Origin: Maribacter caenipelagi
GTDB taxonomy: Bacteria; Bacteroidota; Bacteroidia; Flavobacteriales; Flavobacteriaceae
NCBI RefSeq assembly: GCF_004364175.1
Contig: NZ_SNZW01000013.1
Span: 434,001-498,000 of the forward strand
DNA length: 64,000 nucleotides
Direction of reading: 5' to 3'
Part shown: positions 8,772 to 16,908 of the stretch, piece by piece
Layout: every line of letters begins with the position of its first letter
Position numbering within the stretch: the first letter of the stretch is position 1
The notes under the pieces: generated by a model
Database searches by the model: none
The model's input: only the letters and a program-made list of their open reading frames with translations
Told to the model about the DNA's origin: nothing
Position numbers and translations under genes: made by a program

Positions 8772-9299
8772 TTAGATATCTTTTCTTAGTAAATGCATTG
8801 GTTTTTCTTTTTCAATAACATTGCTGAACGGTACTTGAGTGTTTGCAACAATTGAGAAAGATTTTGATAGGTAAAAGGGTAGTGCCAAACCTTTTTGCAT
8901 AGACTCCAGAAAAATTGCTCTTTTAGAAAGATCTACAGCAACTTGCTCAACAAATTTTAGACTTTTAGAGCCTATGCCTTTGCCTGAAAATTCGTTGAGA
9001 ATATAAATTTTATCAAGATATAAAGCATCAGCTTTGCTATATTCTTGAACTTGTTTGTGTAGCGTAATTTTTAGTATACCTACGTATGCCGAATTTATTT
9101 TGATAAGATATAAAACGGTGTCTGTGTCATTCTCTTCATTTAAGAGTACTTCTTTGGTAAAACTGTTTTTAATATAGGTGGTTGTGTCACCATTGGGCCA
9201 AAGATGTTTGTAATGCTGGTCATAGGCTTTTGTGCCTATTTCAATATAAGTGTTGTATAGTTCTGGCTTCAGCTTTACGAACTGAATGTTAGTCTCCAT
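8772..9299 (-). CDS. GNAT family N-acetyltransferase
   Basis: This 175-residue protein has the acetyl-CoA-binding motif A region LNEFSGKGIGSKSLKFVE (loop GKGIGS near 109-114) preceded by the strand LDKIYIL, as in GNAT enzymes. The substrate is not predictable. It lies 25 bases downstream of the thioredoxin-like gene on the same strand and may be co-transcribed with it. The length is normal for a stand-alone GNAT. Confidence 0.82.
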   Translation of the reverse strand: METNIQFVKLKPELYNTYIEIGTKAYDQHYKHLWPNGDTTTYIKNSFTKEVLLNEENDTDTVLYLIKINSAYVGILKITLHKQVQEYSKADALYLDKIYILNEFSGKGIGSKSLKFVEQVAVDLSKRAIFLESMQKGLALPFYLSKSFSIVANTQVPFSNVIEKEKPMHLLRKDI

Positions 9300-9324
9300 A
9301 ATTTAAAATAAAAAGCTAATATTA

Positions 9325-9888
9325 TTAAGCGTTAGATTTCCATTTAATATTGCAGCCAATACTAGGTTTTTGAACAGGATTAATGTCTTCACCTTTTAAA
9401 AGGTTTTCAATAGCATCTCTAAGATCTTTACCAGTTAAGGATAATCCGTTTCCTGGTCTAGAATCGTCTAGCTGACCTCTGTATACTAATTTTAAGTCTT
9501 CGTCAAAAAGATAAAAATCAGGAGTGCAAGCGGCATCATATTTTTTGGCTACCGACTGGTCTTCATCATATAAATAGGGAAAAGTATAATTTTCGGCCTT
9601 TGCTTTTATTCTCATGAACTGAGGGGCATCTTCCGGGTACTTCTCCACATCGTTGCTAGATATGGCGATAAAATTAATACCCTGTTTCTGATATTCTAAA
9701 GCCATTATAGTTATTTCTGGATTCACATGAATTACAAACGGACAGTGGTTGCAGATAAACATAATCACCGTTCCTTTATCACCATTTAAAGAGTGTAGAT
9801 TCATGGTTTTTTTGCTGACCGTATCTAACAGACTAAATTCTGGAGCAACCGTACCCAATGCTAACATTTTGCTTTCTGTTCTTGCCAT
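9325..9888 (-). CDS. Thioredoxin-fold AhpC/TSA-like protein with CNHCP motif
   Basis: This 187-residue redox protein of the thioredoxin/AhpC-TSA superfamily carries a conserved CNHCPFV motif (C46-x-x-C49) after the first strand (VIMFI), then typical fold elements (INFIAISSND, TPDFYLFD with cis-proline, LVYRGQLDD). Members are usually annotated as thioredoxin family or redoxin domain proteins without known partner. There is no signal peptide, so it is cytosolic. It precedes a GNAT gene on the same strand. Confidence 0.85.
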   Translation of the reverse strand: MARTESKMLALGTVAPEFSLLDTVSKKTMNLHSLNGDKGTVIMFICNHCPFVIHVNPEITIMALEYQKQGINFIAISSNDVEKYPEDAPQFMRIKAKAENYTFPYLYDEDQSVAKKYDAACTPDFYLFDEDLKLVYRGQLDDSRPGNGLSLTGKDLRDAIENLLKGEDINPVQKPSIGCNIKWKSNA

Positions 9889-9978
9889 ATCAACTAATAA
9901 TTTATGGTACTAAGTTAAGGATTATATTAAGCTTGCCTTTTCTTTATAGTATTCATAAACCTATAAAAAAATACTAAT

Positions 9979-10281
9979 ATGGAAAATTCATATATTTCTT
10001 TATCCATCGCAATAAAGGCATTACAAGAAGAAGGTTACATAGAAGATTTTAATTTGTGTGACGCTGGCGTAGAAAATAAAAGCAAGAAAAACATTCATAA
10101 AGCTACCGAATTAGAAGTGGTAAAATTTTATCGTTTTGAAGGTATGAGCAACCCCGATGATAACACTATTTTATATGTCATTGAAACTAGTACCGGTGAA
10201 AAAGGCTTGTTAGTTGATGCATACGGCATGTATGCTGGTAATGTACCTAAAGATTTGATAAAAAAGCTTAAATTGAGCTAA
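9979..10281 (+). CDS. Small conserved Bacteroidota protein of unknown function
   Basis: This 100-residue acidic, soluble protein begins MENSYISLSIAIKAL and ends KDLIKKLKLS. It resembles a short family often labelled phosphoribosylpyrophosphate synthetase in Bacteroidota genomes, but I see no PRPP-binding motif and would not carry that name over. The stop codon overlaps the start of csaA by one base (TAATG), indicating translational coupling. It is the first gene of a four-gene run ending with an acyltransferase. Confidence 0.7.
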   Translation: MENSYISLSIAIKALQEEGYIEDFNLCDAGVENKSKKNIHKATELEVVKFYRFEGMSNPDDNTILYVIETSTGEKGLLVDAYGMYAGNVPKDLIKKLKLS

Positions 10282-10619
10282 TGGAAGAAACAATTACATG
10301 GCAAGATTTTAGTAAAATTGATATGAGAATAGGCACTATAATAGCCGCATTAGATTTTCCAGAGGCTCGAAACCCATCGTACAAGTTACATGTAGATTTT
10401 GGTGATAAAATTGGGGTTAGAAAAACATCTGCTCAGATAACAGAAAAGTATAAAAAAGAGGATCTTATTGGACTGCAAGTTACCGCCGTTGTTAATTTTC
10501 CTAAAAAACAAATTGCCGATTTTATGAGTGAATGTCTTATATTAGGTGCTGTAGACAATAGTTCAGTGGTGCTTCTTCAACCTCAAATGAAAGTGCCTAA
10601 CGGATTAAAAATTTCCTAA
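10281..10619 (+). CDS. csaA: CsaA-like tRNA-binding domain protein
   Basis: The 112-residue protein consists of a single OB-fold tRNA-binding domain (Arc1p/EMAP-II/CsaA type). Recognisable segments are FSKIDMRIGTI near the N-terminus, YKLHVDFG, KTSAQIT, VVNFPKKQIADFMSECLILGA and the end QMKVPNGLKI. CsaA has been linked to chaperone-like activity and protein export in Bacillus. The role here is inferred from family only. It is coupled to the preceding gene by a TAATG overlap and sits 4 bases before the transporter gene. Confidence 0.9.
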   Translation: MEETITWQDFSKIDMRIGTIIAALDFPEARNPSYKLHVDFGDKIGVRKTSAQITEKYKKEDLIGLQVTAVVNFPKKQIADFMSECLILGAVDNSSVVLLQPQMKVPNGLKIS

Positions 10620-10623
10620 ATTT

Positions 10624-11544
10624 TTGACTGATAATATCTTAGATAACATTCATATTAATTTTGATTCAGGTTCATTATGGATAATGAACCTTGTGTTAAG
10701 TTTGGTAATGTTTGGCGTAGCCTTAGAAATATCAATATCAGATTTTAAGCCTTTATGGTCAAAACCGAAGGCATTGTTAGTAGGTTTATGTAGTCAGTTT
10801 ATACTATTGCCGGCATTGACTTTTTTATTGGTATTTGTTATTGAACCGTTGCCAAGCATTGCTTTGGGTATGTTTATGGTCGCAGCATGCCCTGGTGGTA
10901 ATATTTCAAATTTTATATCTTATTTATCTAAAGCGAATACGGCATTATCTGTTAGTCTTACCGCTATTGCTACTATGTTAGCGGTTATCATGACACCATT
11001 AAATTTTCATTTTTATGCAATGTTATATGAGCCTAGCTCTAATCTTATTCAAGATATTTCTATATCGCCGATTGAGATGATAAAATTGGTTTTTCTATTA
11101 TTGGGTCTGCCTTTGATGTTGGGTATGTATGTCAATTATAGAAAACCAAAAATAGCTTTGAAAATAGCCAAGAAGCTTAAAGTAATATCCTTAGTTTTTT
11201 TTATATGCTTAGTTTTTATTGCGCTATACAATAACCACGTCATCTTTATGGATTATGTTTTTTATGTCTTTTGGATTGTTTTAATTCATAATCTAGTTGC
11301 ATTTTCTACAGGATATAGCCTTGGACGAGTTTTTAAATTACCAGAGGATAATCTTCGATCGATAACCATAGAAACAGGAATACAGAACTCTGGATTAGGA
11401 TTATTATTGATTTTCACTTTTTTCGATGGATTAGGGGGTATGGCACTTCTTGCTGCCTTTTGGGGTATATGGCATATTGTTTCAGGTTTAATTTTAGCTG
11501 CTTTTTGGAATAGAAAATCAGTTGCTAAAGAAACGATAGCGTGA
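10624..11544 (+). CDS. Bile acid:sodium symporter family (BASS) transporter
   Basis: This is a 306-residue integral membrane protein with about nine to ten hydrophobic helices and the BASS core motif AACPGGNISNFISYLSKAN near residue 92. Members move organic anions with sodium. The substrate is unknown, and the name bile acid is only a family label. It starts with TTG at 10624; the first ATG (10684) would remove the extramembrane N-terminal segment and begin inside the first helix. Its stop overlaps the GTG start of the next gene (GTGA), so translation is probably coupled. Confidence 0.88.
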   Translation: MTDNILDNIHINFDSGSLWIMNLVLSLVMFGVALEISISDFKPLWSKPKALLVGLCSQFILLPALTFLLVFVIEPLPSIALGMFMVAACPGGNISNFISYLSKANTALSVSLTAIATMLAVIMTPLNFHFYAMLYEPSSNLIQDISISPIEMIKLVFLLLGLPLMLGMYVNYRKPKIALKIAKKLKVISLVFFICLVFIALYNNHVIFMDYVFYVFWIVLIHNLVAFSTGYSLGRVFKLPEDNLRSITIETGIQNSGLGLLLIFTFFDGLGGMALLAAFWGIWHIVSGLILAAFWNRKSVAKETIA

Positions 11545-12590
11545 GTACATTCATATATTCATTAGTAAAATCTGTTGTGAAAACCGGACTTTACGGCTAC
11601 CATAAGAAAATTCATATATCGGGTTTAGAACATATACCGAAAGATAAACCGGTCATGTTTTTACCAAATCATCAAAGTGCCTTAATAGATGTATTATTGG
11701 TTGCTACAGATTGTAATAGAAAACCCTACTTTCTAACTCGATCAGATGTTTTTAAGGGGAATTTCTTGAAACGTATATTCTCTTACTTTCAAATGTTACC
11801 AATTTACCGAATGCGTGATGGTAGAGATACACTTTCTAATAACGATGCCATTTTTAATTCATGTGCAGAAATTTTAAATGGGGGAGAAGCCTTGCTTTTG
11901 TTTCCAGAGGCAAATCATAATCTTAAACGTAGTGTTAGACCATTGAGTAAAGGTTTTACAAGAATATTATTTAGAACTTTTGAAAAGTATCCAGAGTTAG
12001 ATGTTCAGTTAATTCCTGTAGGGTTTAATTATAAGAATGCAGTTAAATTTCCAGATGAGGTGGCAATTTGCTATGGTAAGCCAATTTCGGCAAGAAGTTT
12101 ATATGATGAGAATGATTTGAATAAATCTGTCAATACCATAAAAAATAAAATTTCTTCTAATTTAGAAAGCTTGACCACGCATATTCCAAATAATAAAGAT
12201 TACAATGCTGTGTTGAATACGTTAATAGCAGCAAAGGTCGATTTTCTTAATCCCAACTCTGTCAACGAAAAGATAAAAATTTTCAACCAACATGGTGTAG
12301 ATCGTTCAATTGAGGCTGTTTCAGAAAGACAGGGTTTCAATATGTTCAAATGGATATTTACATTGCTAAATTTCCCTGTAGTATTAATTTGGAAATTATG
12401 GTTGAAGCCAAAAACACCTGAAGATGAGTTTATGGGGACATTCAGATTCGCCATCGCGATAATTTTTTATCCTATTTATATGGTTTTATTGTTACTGGTA
12501 TTATCAATAATCTTTACTCCGTATATAGCAATACTATGTGTATGCATTATGACTTTAGTAAATGTATTGTTGGTGAAATTTGGTTTGTGA
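11541..12590 (+). CDS. PlsC-type lysophospholipid acyltransferase
   Basis: The 349-residue protein has the acyltransferase domain of the PlsC/LPLAT superfamily. The catalytic motif reads NHQSALID (H44 to D50, spacing HX5D rather than the classic HX4D), followed by a FPEANHN block (EGT-motif equivalent) and IPVGFNY. The C-terminal third has two hydrophobic segments (FPVVLIWKLWL and a longer pair near 305-345), so it is membrane anchored. It probably acylates a glycerolipid or other membrane precursor. The start is GTG, overlapping the stop of the BASS gene by 4 bases. Confidence 0.85.
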   Translation: MSTFIYSLVKSVVKTGLYGYHKKIHISGLEHIPKDKPVMFLPNHQSALIDVLLVATDCNRKPYFLTRSDVFKGNFLKRIFSYFQMLPIYRMRDGRDTLSNNDAIFNSCAEILNGGEALLLFPEANHNLKRSVRPLSKGFTRILFRTFEKYPELDVQLIPVGFNYKNAVKFPDEVAICYGKPISARSLYDENDLNKSVNTIKNKISSNLESLTTHIPNNKDYNAVLNTLIAAKVDFLNPNSVNEKIKIFNQHGVDRSIEAVSERQGFNMFKWIFTLLNFPVVLIWKLWLKPKTPEDEFMGTFRFAIAIIFYPIYMVLLLLVLSIIFTPYIAILCVCIMTLVNVLLVKFGL

Positions 12591-12610
12591 TAATAATCAA
12601 AAATCTACAA

Positions 12611-12640
12611 AATAAAAACGACCCTTTTCAAAGGGCCGTT
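12611..12640 (-). terminator. Hairpin between convergent acyltransferase and DUF3276 genes
   Basis: The stem AACGACCCTTT / AAAGGGCCGTT has a 2-base loop. On the minus strand the one irregular pair becomes G-U and the hairpin is followed by UUUUUA, so it best serves the minus-strand DUF3276 gene. It may also stop the plus-strand transcript. Confidence 0.7.
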
Positions 12641-12664
12641 AATTTGTAAAAGAAAGTTTAAAGA

Positions 12665-13054
12665 TTAAATATCTTCAAAACTTACATCTGTAAAGCTAGA
12701 CGTACTTGTAGTCGTATTTTCTACAGGTACTTCAGTATCAACTTGAGCTTCTTCTTTTTTGAAATCTTTTTGATGTCTTTCTGAAATTACTTCAGAACCT
12801 TTTTCGTTAATGATGAAATCCATCATTTCCTCTACATTCTCTTTAAAGGCATCGAAATCTTCTTTGTATAAATAAATTTTATGCTTCTTGTAATGGAAGG
12901 ATCCATCGTCATGTGTAAATTTCTTACTTTCTGTAATCGTTAAATAATAGTCCCCGGCCTTAGTACTTCTTACATCGAAAAAGTACGTTCTTCTACCTGC
13001 GCGTAAAACTTTGGAGTGAATTTCTTCCTGATCTGATAAATCTCTTTCGCTCAT
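12665..13054 (-). CDS. DUF3276 / PUR-alpha-like nucleic-acid-binding protein
   Basis: This 129-residue protein belongs to the bacterial PUR-domain family (DUF3276), small single-stranded nucleic-acid-binding proteins found in Bacteroidota and Borrelia. The PUR domain covers residues about 10-95 (KVLRAGRRTYFFDVRSTKAGDYYLTITESKK, KHKIYLYKEDF). An acidic Thr/Ser-rich tail follows, probably disordered. It may bind RNA or DNA as a regulator; targets are unknown. It lies downstream of the ABC exporter gene on the same strand with a 65-base gap. Confidence 0.85.
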   Translation of the reverse strand: MSERDLSDQEEIHSKVLRAGRRTYFFDVRSTKAGDYYLTITESKKFTHDDGSFHYKKHKIYLYKEDFDAFKENVEEMMDFIINEKGSEVISERHQKDFKKEEAQVDTEVPVENTTTSTSSFTDVSFEDI

Positions 13055-13119
13055 TTCTAATGTTTAGTGTCGTTATGCTATCAAAAATGAAAAAAAAATC
13101 GTTATCCGACAACAATTTT

Positions 13120-14871
13120 CTAACTTTCTTTCTCAGAGAGCTGTTTGTGATAAAGGTCTTTATAATACCCTTCTCTAGTATTTAATTCGTCGTGCGTACC
13201 CTCTTGAATGAGTCTACCGTCATCTAAAACCAGTATTTTATCGGCATTTTTAGCTGAAGAAACTCTATGACTTACAATTAATGTAGTTCTATTCTTAGAA
13301 GCCTTTTTAAGGTTACTTAAAATTTCTTCTTCAGTTTCTGTATCAACTGCAGAAAGGCAATCATCGAATAAATAAATTTGTGGCTTCTTAATTAAGGCTC
13401 TTGCAATCGACACCCGTTGCTTCTGCCCGCCACTAAGCGTAATACCTCGTTCACCTAATACGGTGTCGTATTTTTTAGAGAAGCCCATTATGTTTTCGTG
13501 AACAACGGCATCTTTGGCAATGTCCATGATCTCTTGGTCTGTAGCGTCTTCTTTTCCGAATTTAATATTGTTCTTTATACTATCAGAAAACAGAAAAGCA
13601 TCTTGTGGTACAGCACCAATAGATTCTCTTAAACAGGTAAGGTCAATATTTTTAATAGGCTCGTCATCTACTAGAATTTCACCCGATGTGGTATCGTATA
13701 ATCTGGCAACTAAATCTAGAATAGTAGATTTACCGGATCCCGTTTTGCCAATAATAGCTGTGGTTTCTCCTTCGTTTATGGTAAACGATAAGTGTTTTAG
13801 GGCATTGATGTTCGTATCTTGATAAGAGAAATCAACATCTTTAAATTCAATTTTACCTTTTACCGTATGCTCGTGTGTGGGAGTGTTCTTTATTTCTGAC
13901 TCCTGATTTAAAAATTCGTTGATGCGTTCTTGACTGGCAGCGGCTCTTTGAACTATAGATGTAAGCCATCCTACAATTGCAACGGGCCAGGTCAACATGT
14001 TTACATATAGTATGAACTCCGCAATCAGACCAACTTCAATTTCACCGGCAAGGTATTGTTTACCTCCTATATATATCACCAAAATATTACTGATACCTAT
14101 TAAAAGAATCATTAAGGGGAAGAACCAGGCATTTACTTTCGCCAAACTAACACTCTTTTCTTTTCCTTCAATGGCAAGTTTTACCAAGTCATCATTGGTT
14201 TGTGGCTCCAAAGCATACGCTTTTATAACCGAAACGCCTGAAAATATCTCTTGTGTAAAAGTAGATAGTGAAGATAAATACTGCTGAACAATGGTACTTC
14301 TCTTATGTATTACCTTACTTATTTGATAAATCAAAACAGATAGAAAAGGTAATGGTAATAAGGTATACGCAGCTAACGTTGGCGCTTTTATAAACATTAG
14401 TGGTATTAGGCAGGCAAATAAGGTTAGTGTCTGTATGCCGTACATAATAGCAGGACCCGCATACATACGTACTTCATTTACATCTTCACTTATTCTGTTC
14501 ATTAAATCTCCTGTTCTATTTTTCTTATAGAAGTTTAGACTTAGTTTTTGATAGTGATCGAATATTTCATTTTTAAGGTCGTATTCAATGTATCTAGAAA
14601 TATTGATAATTAATTGACGCATTAAAAAAGTGAAGAATCCAGATAGCAGAGCGGCACCTATAATTATAAGAATGTATTCCGTCAACAATTCTTGGGCGGT
14701 CGATTTTTCTATTTCTGCTTTAATATATTGCTCAACTACAGTTATTGAATTATTAACGTAAGACGGCATGATCAACTGAAATAGCCTTGCGACTATGGTT
14801 ATAATGATCCCGAAAAAAAGCTTAAGCCAGTATTTTTTAAAGTATTTATTTAGATGCTTAAGTTCTTTCAT
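13120..14871 (-). CDS. ABC exporter half-transporter (MsbA/MdlB-like)
   Basis: The 583-residue protein has an N-terminal six-helix exporter domain (about 15-315) and a C-terminal ATPase domain (about 340-575). The ATPase has Walker A GKTGSGKS (375-382), signature LSGGQKQR (479-486), Walker B IYLFD (499-503) and switch H535 (VSHR). The residue after Walker B is D504 instead of the catalytic Glu (LFDDCLSAVD), a change typical of the degenerate subunit in heterodimeric exporters, yet no second half-transporter is adjacent. The substrate (lipid, drug or peptide) is unknown. The gene is divergent from nusB. Confidence 0.9.
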   Translation of the reverse strand: MKELKHLNKYFKKYWLKLFFGIIITIVARLFQLIMPSYVNNSITVVEQYIKAEIEKSTAQELLTEYILIIIGAALLSGFFTFLMRQLIINISRYIEYDLKNEIFDHYQKLSLNFYKKNRTGDLMNRISEDVNEVRMYAGPAIMYGIQTLTLFACLIPLMFIKAPTLAAYTLLPLPFLSVLIYQISKVIHKRSTIVQQYLSSLSTFTQEIFSGVSVIKAYALEPQTNDDLVKLAIEGKEKSVSLAKVNAWFFPLMILLIGISNILVIYIGGKQYLAGEIEVGLIAEFILYVNMLTWPVAIVGWLTSIVQRAAASQERINEFLNQESEIKNTPTHEHTVKGKIEFKDVDFSYQDTNINALKHLSFTINEGETTAIIGKTGSGKSTILDLVARLYDTTSGEILVDDEPIKNIDLTCLRESIGAVPQDAFLFSDSIKNNIKFGKEDATDQEIMDIAKDAVVHENIMGFSKKYDTVLGERGITLSGGQKQRVSIARALIKKPQIYLFDDCLSAVDTETEEEILSNLKKASKNRTTLIVSHRVSSAKNADKILVLDDGRLIQEGTHDELNTREGYYKDLYHKQLSEKES

Positions 14872-14909
14872 AAGTTGTAGAAAAAAATAATAGTGTAAAA
14901 TTCTATGGG

Positions 14910-14917
14910 CAAAGATA
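14910..14917 (-). promoter_or_regulatory. -7 element (TATCTTTG) for the ABC exporter gene
   Basis: Minus-strand TATCTTTG is an exact TAnnTTTG match 38 bases upstream of the exporter start. No clear -33 TTG was found upstream. Confidence 0.5.
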
Positions 14918-14972
14918 GTTTTTTGACCTAAAACGATATGTTATAAATAAGCTAAGATAAATACGATTGCTA

Positions 14973-15003
14973 TTGTGACCCTTTAAATAGATACTTACCT
15001 TTG
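14973..15003 (+). promoter_or_regulatory. Bacteroidota promoter for nusB (TTG-N20-TACCTTTG)
   Basis: A TTG (-33) at 14973-14975 is separated by 20 bases from TACCTTTG (-7) at 14996-15003, matching the Bacteroidota primary sigma consensus. The nusB ATG is 38 bases downstream. Confidence 0.65.
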
Positions 15004-15041
15004 CGGCTTTATTTACTAATTTATTAAATAAGTTCTTTCAA

Positions 15042-15989
15042 ATGCTTACAAGAAGGCACATTAGGGTTAAGGTAATGCAGAGTATTTACGCTCTAATTCA
15101 GTCTAAGGACGATTCGTTACAGAAACAAGAGAAGTTTTTAAAGGTAAGCATAGAGAATACCTATACGCTATATTTATTGTGGCTTAGTCTTTTTGTAGAA
15201 ATACAAAAAAGAGCAACAGATCAAATCTCTCTTTCTGCTAATAAATATATTAACGACAAAAAGAAAGAATTCCCTAATCCTAATAAGTTTATTCAAAACA
15301 GATTGTTATTGCAAATTGTGGAGAATAAAACCTTAACGGAAGAACTTAATCATAGAAAGTTAGATAACTGGTATTTAGAAGAGGAGTATGTAAAACTTAT
15401 CTATAAAGAAATTTTAGAGAGCGATGCATACCAAGAATATATGTCTACATCAGAAAGCGATTATGCTGCTGATAAGGAGTTGGTGATAACTTTGTTCAAA
15501 AACATTATTGCACCTAACGAGAAAATTTACGATTACTTTGAAGATGATAAGCTAACTTGGGTAGATGATATACCTATTGTTAATACCTTTATTTTAAAGC
15601 ATTTTAAAAAAGTTAAACAGGTACACCCAGAATCTTACTTTTTACCAAGTTTGTTGAAAGATGATGAGGATATGACATATGCCATGCAGTTGTTGACAAG
15701 AACCTTATTGAAGAACGATGCCTTAGAAAAAGAGATAGAAGGTAAAACACCAAATTGGGATAAAGATCGTATCGCTGGTATTGATAGTATCTTGTTAAAG
15801 ATGGCTATTTGCGAGTTACTACATTTTCCTTCTATACCAGAAAGGGTTACAATAAATGAGTATTTAGAAATAGCCAAAGAATACTCTACACCAAAAAGTA
15901 GCATTTTTATAAACGGAATTCTCGATAAGCTTACTAAAGAATACAAGTCAGAAGGAAAGCTTAACAAAATGGGAAGAGGTCTATTATAA
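15042..15989 (+). CDS. nusB: Transcription antitermination factor NusB (long Bacteroidota form)
   Basis: NusB joins NusE in rRNA antitermination complexes. The protein has 315 residues, about twice the size of the E. coli protein, because Bacteroidota NusB carries a long N-terminal helical region (starting MLTRRHIRVKVMQSIYAL). The classic NusB domain is at the C-terminus (DRIAGIDSILLKMAICELLHFPSIPERVTINEYLEIAKEYSTPKSSIFINGILDKL). It is the first gene of the nusB-DUF1573-yajC cluster and has a well-placed promoter. Confidence 0.93.
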   Translation: MLTRRHIRVKVMQSIYALIQSKDDSLQKQEKFLKVSIENTYTLYLLWLSLFVEIQKRATDQISLSANKYINDKKKEFPNPNKFIQNRLLLQIVENKTLTEELNHRKLDNWYLEEEYVKLIYKEILESDAYQEYMSTSESDYAADKELVITLFKNIIAPNEKIYDYFEDDKLTWVDDIPIVNTFILKHFKKVKQVHPESYFLPSLLKDDEDMTYAMQLLTRTLLKNDALEKEIEGKTPNWDKDRIAGIDSILLKMAICELLHFPSIPERVTINEYLEIAKEYSTPKSSIFINGILDKLTKEYKSEGKLNKMGRGLL

Positions 15990-16032
15990 AAATATTTTAT
16001 AATTTTACAATTAATTGATAAATCTAAATAGT

Positions 16033-16503
16033 ATGAAAAAAATAGTTCTAATCGTTGGTCTTGTATCAATGGTAGCTTTTACTTCTTGTAAAGACAATGC
16101 ATCAAGTAAAATTAAAACGGATAATGTAGCAGAAGCTGCGGTAAGAGATGAGGCTGCTAAAGCGGTACCTGTAATGTCTTTTGAAAAAGCAGAACATGAT
16201 TTTGGTACAATTGAGCAAGGTACTCCACAAGAGACCGTATTTACATTTACCAATACAGGTAATGCTCCATTAATTATTACTGATGCTAAAAGTAGCTGTG
16301 GTTGTACAGTTCCTAATCCTCCAAAGGATCCAATTGCACCAGGTGAAACAGGTGAGTTGAAAGTTAACTTTAACGGTTCTGGTCAAAACCAGGTTACTAA
16401 AACTATTACAGTTACGGCAAACACAGAAAAAGGTTCAGAGCTTTTGAGAATTAAAGCTTTTGTTAACCCAAAAGGAGCAGCTCCATTAGGACCTGTTAAA
16501 TAA
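16033..16503 (+). CDS. DUF1573 lipoprotein
   Basis: This lipoprotein of about 156 residues has the lipobox VAFTSC with C19 as the lipidation site. The DUF1573 Ig-like domain (about 55-150) includes AEHDFGTIEQGTPQETVFTFTNTGNAPLII and SSCGCTVP. ATG 16033 is used because it starts the signal peptide MKKIVLIVG, whereas an upstream in-frame TTG at 16015 would add six polar residues. The function is unknown. The location between nusB and yajC is typical for Flavobacteriia. Confidence 0.9.
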   Translation: MKKIVLIVGLVSMVAFTSCKDNASSKIKTDNVAEAAVRDEAAKAVPVMSFEKAEHDFGTIEQGTPQETVFTFTNTGNAPLIITDAKSSCGCTVPNPPKDPIAPGETGELKVNFNGSGQNQVTKTITVTANTEKGSELLRIKAFVNPKGAAPLGPVK

Positions 16504-16527
16504 TTATAAATTACAGATATACCAAAA

Positions 16528-16815
16528 ATGGGTGATATAGGGCAGTTTCTTCCGATGATTTTGATTTTTGTGGTCGCATATTTTTTTATGATCAGACCTC
16601 AAATGAAAAGACAAAAGGATGAAAAGAAATTTTCGGCAGAATTAAAACGTGGTGATCGTGTTATTACCAAAAGTGGTCTGCACGGAAAAGTAGTAGATTT
16701 GAATGATAAAGATTCTTCTTGTGTGTTGGAAACAATGGCAGGAAAATTAAAGTTTGATAGATCTGCCATATCCATGGAAATGAGCGCTAAATTAAACGCT
16801 CCAGAAAAGAAATAA
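16528..16815 (+). CDS. yajC: Preprotein translocase accessory subunit YajC
   Basis: The 95-residue single-pass membrane protein has a helix near residues 8-23 (LPMILIFVVAYFFMI), followed by the invariant RPQMKRQK, and then a small beta domain (LKRGDRVITKSGLHGKVVDL). YajC associates with SecDF next to the Sec translocon. It is the last gene of the nusB cluster and is followed by a terminator. Confidence 0.95.
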   Translation: MGDIGQFLPMILIFVVAYFFMIRPQMKRQKDEKKFSAELKRGDRVITKSGLHGKVVDLNDKDSSCVLETMAGKLKFDRSAISMEMSAKLNAPEKK

Positions 16816-16833
16816 CTTTTTCTGAATTCATAT

Positions 16834-16868
16834 AAAAAAACACCGATGGAAACGTCGGTGTTTTTTTT
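16834..16868. terminator. Terminator after yajC
   Basis: The hairpin CACCGATG-gaaa-CGTCGGTG is flanked by A7 on the left and T8 on the right. It works best on the plus strand, separating yajC from the oxidoreductase gene. Confidence 0.9.
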
Positions 16869-16908
16869 GCCCAATTGTGTTATATTTAAGTACACTTAAA
16901 TCAACAAC

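Noticed and set aside
9979..10281. Phosphoribosylpyrophosphate synthetase
   Set aside because: The name is attached to this short family by some pipelines, but the protein is only 100 residues and shows no PRPP-binding motif.
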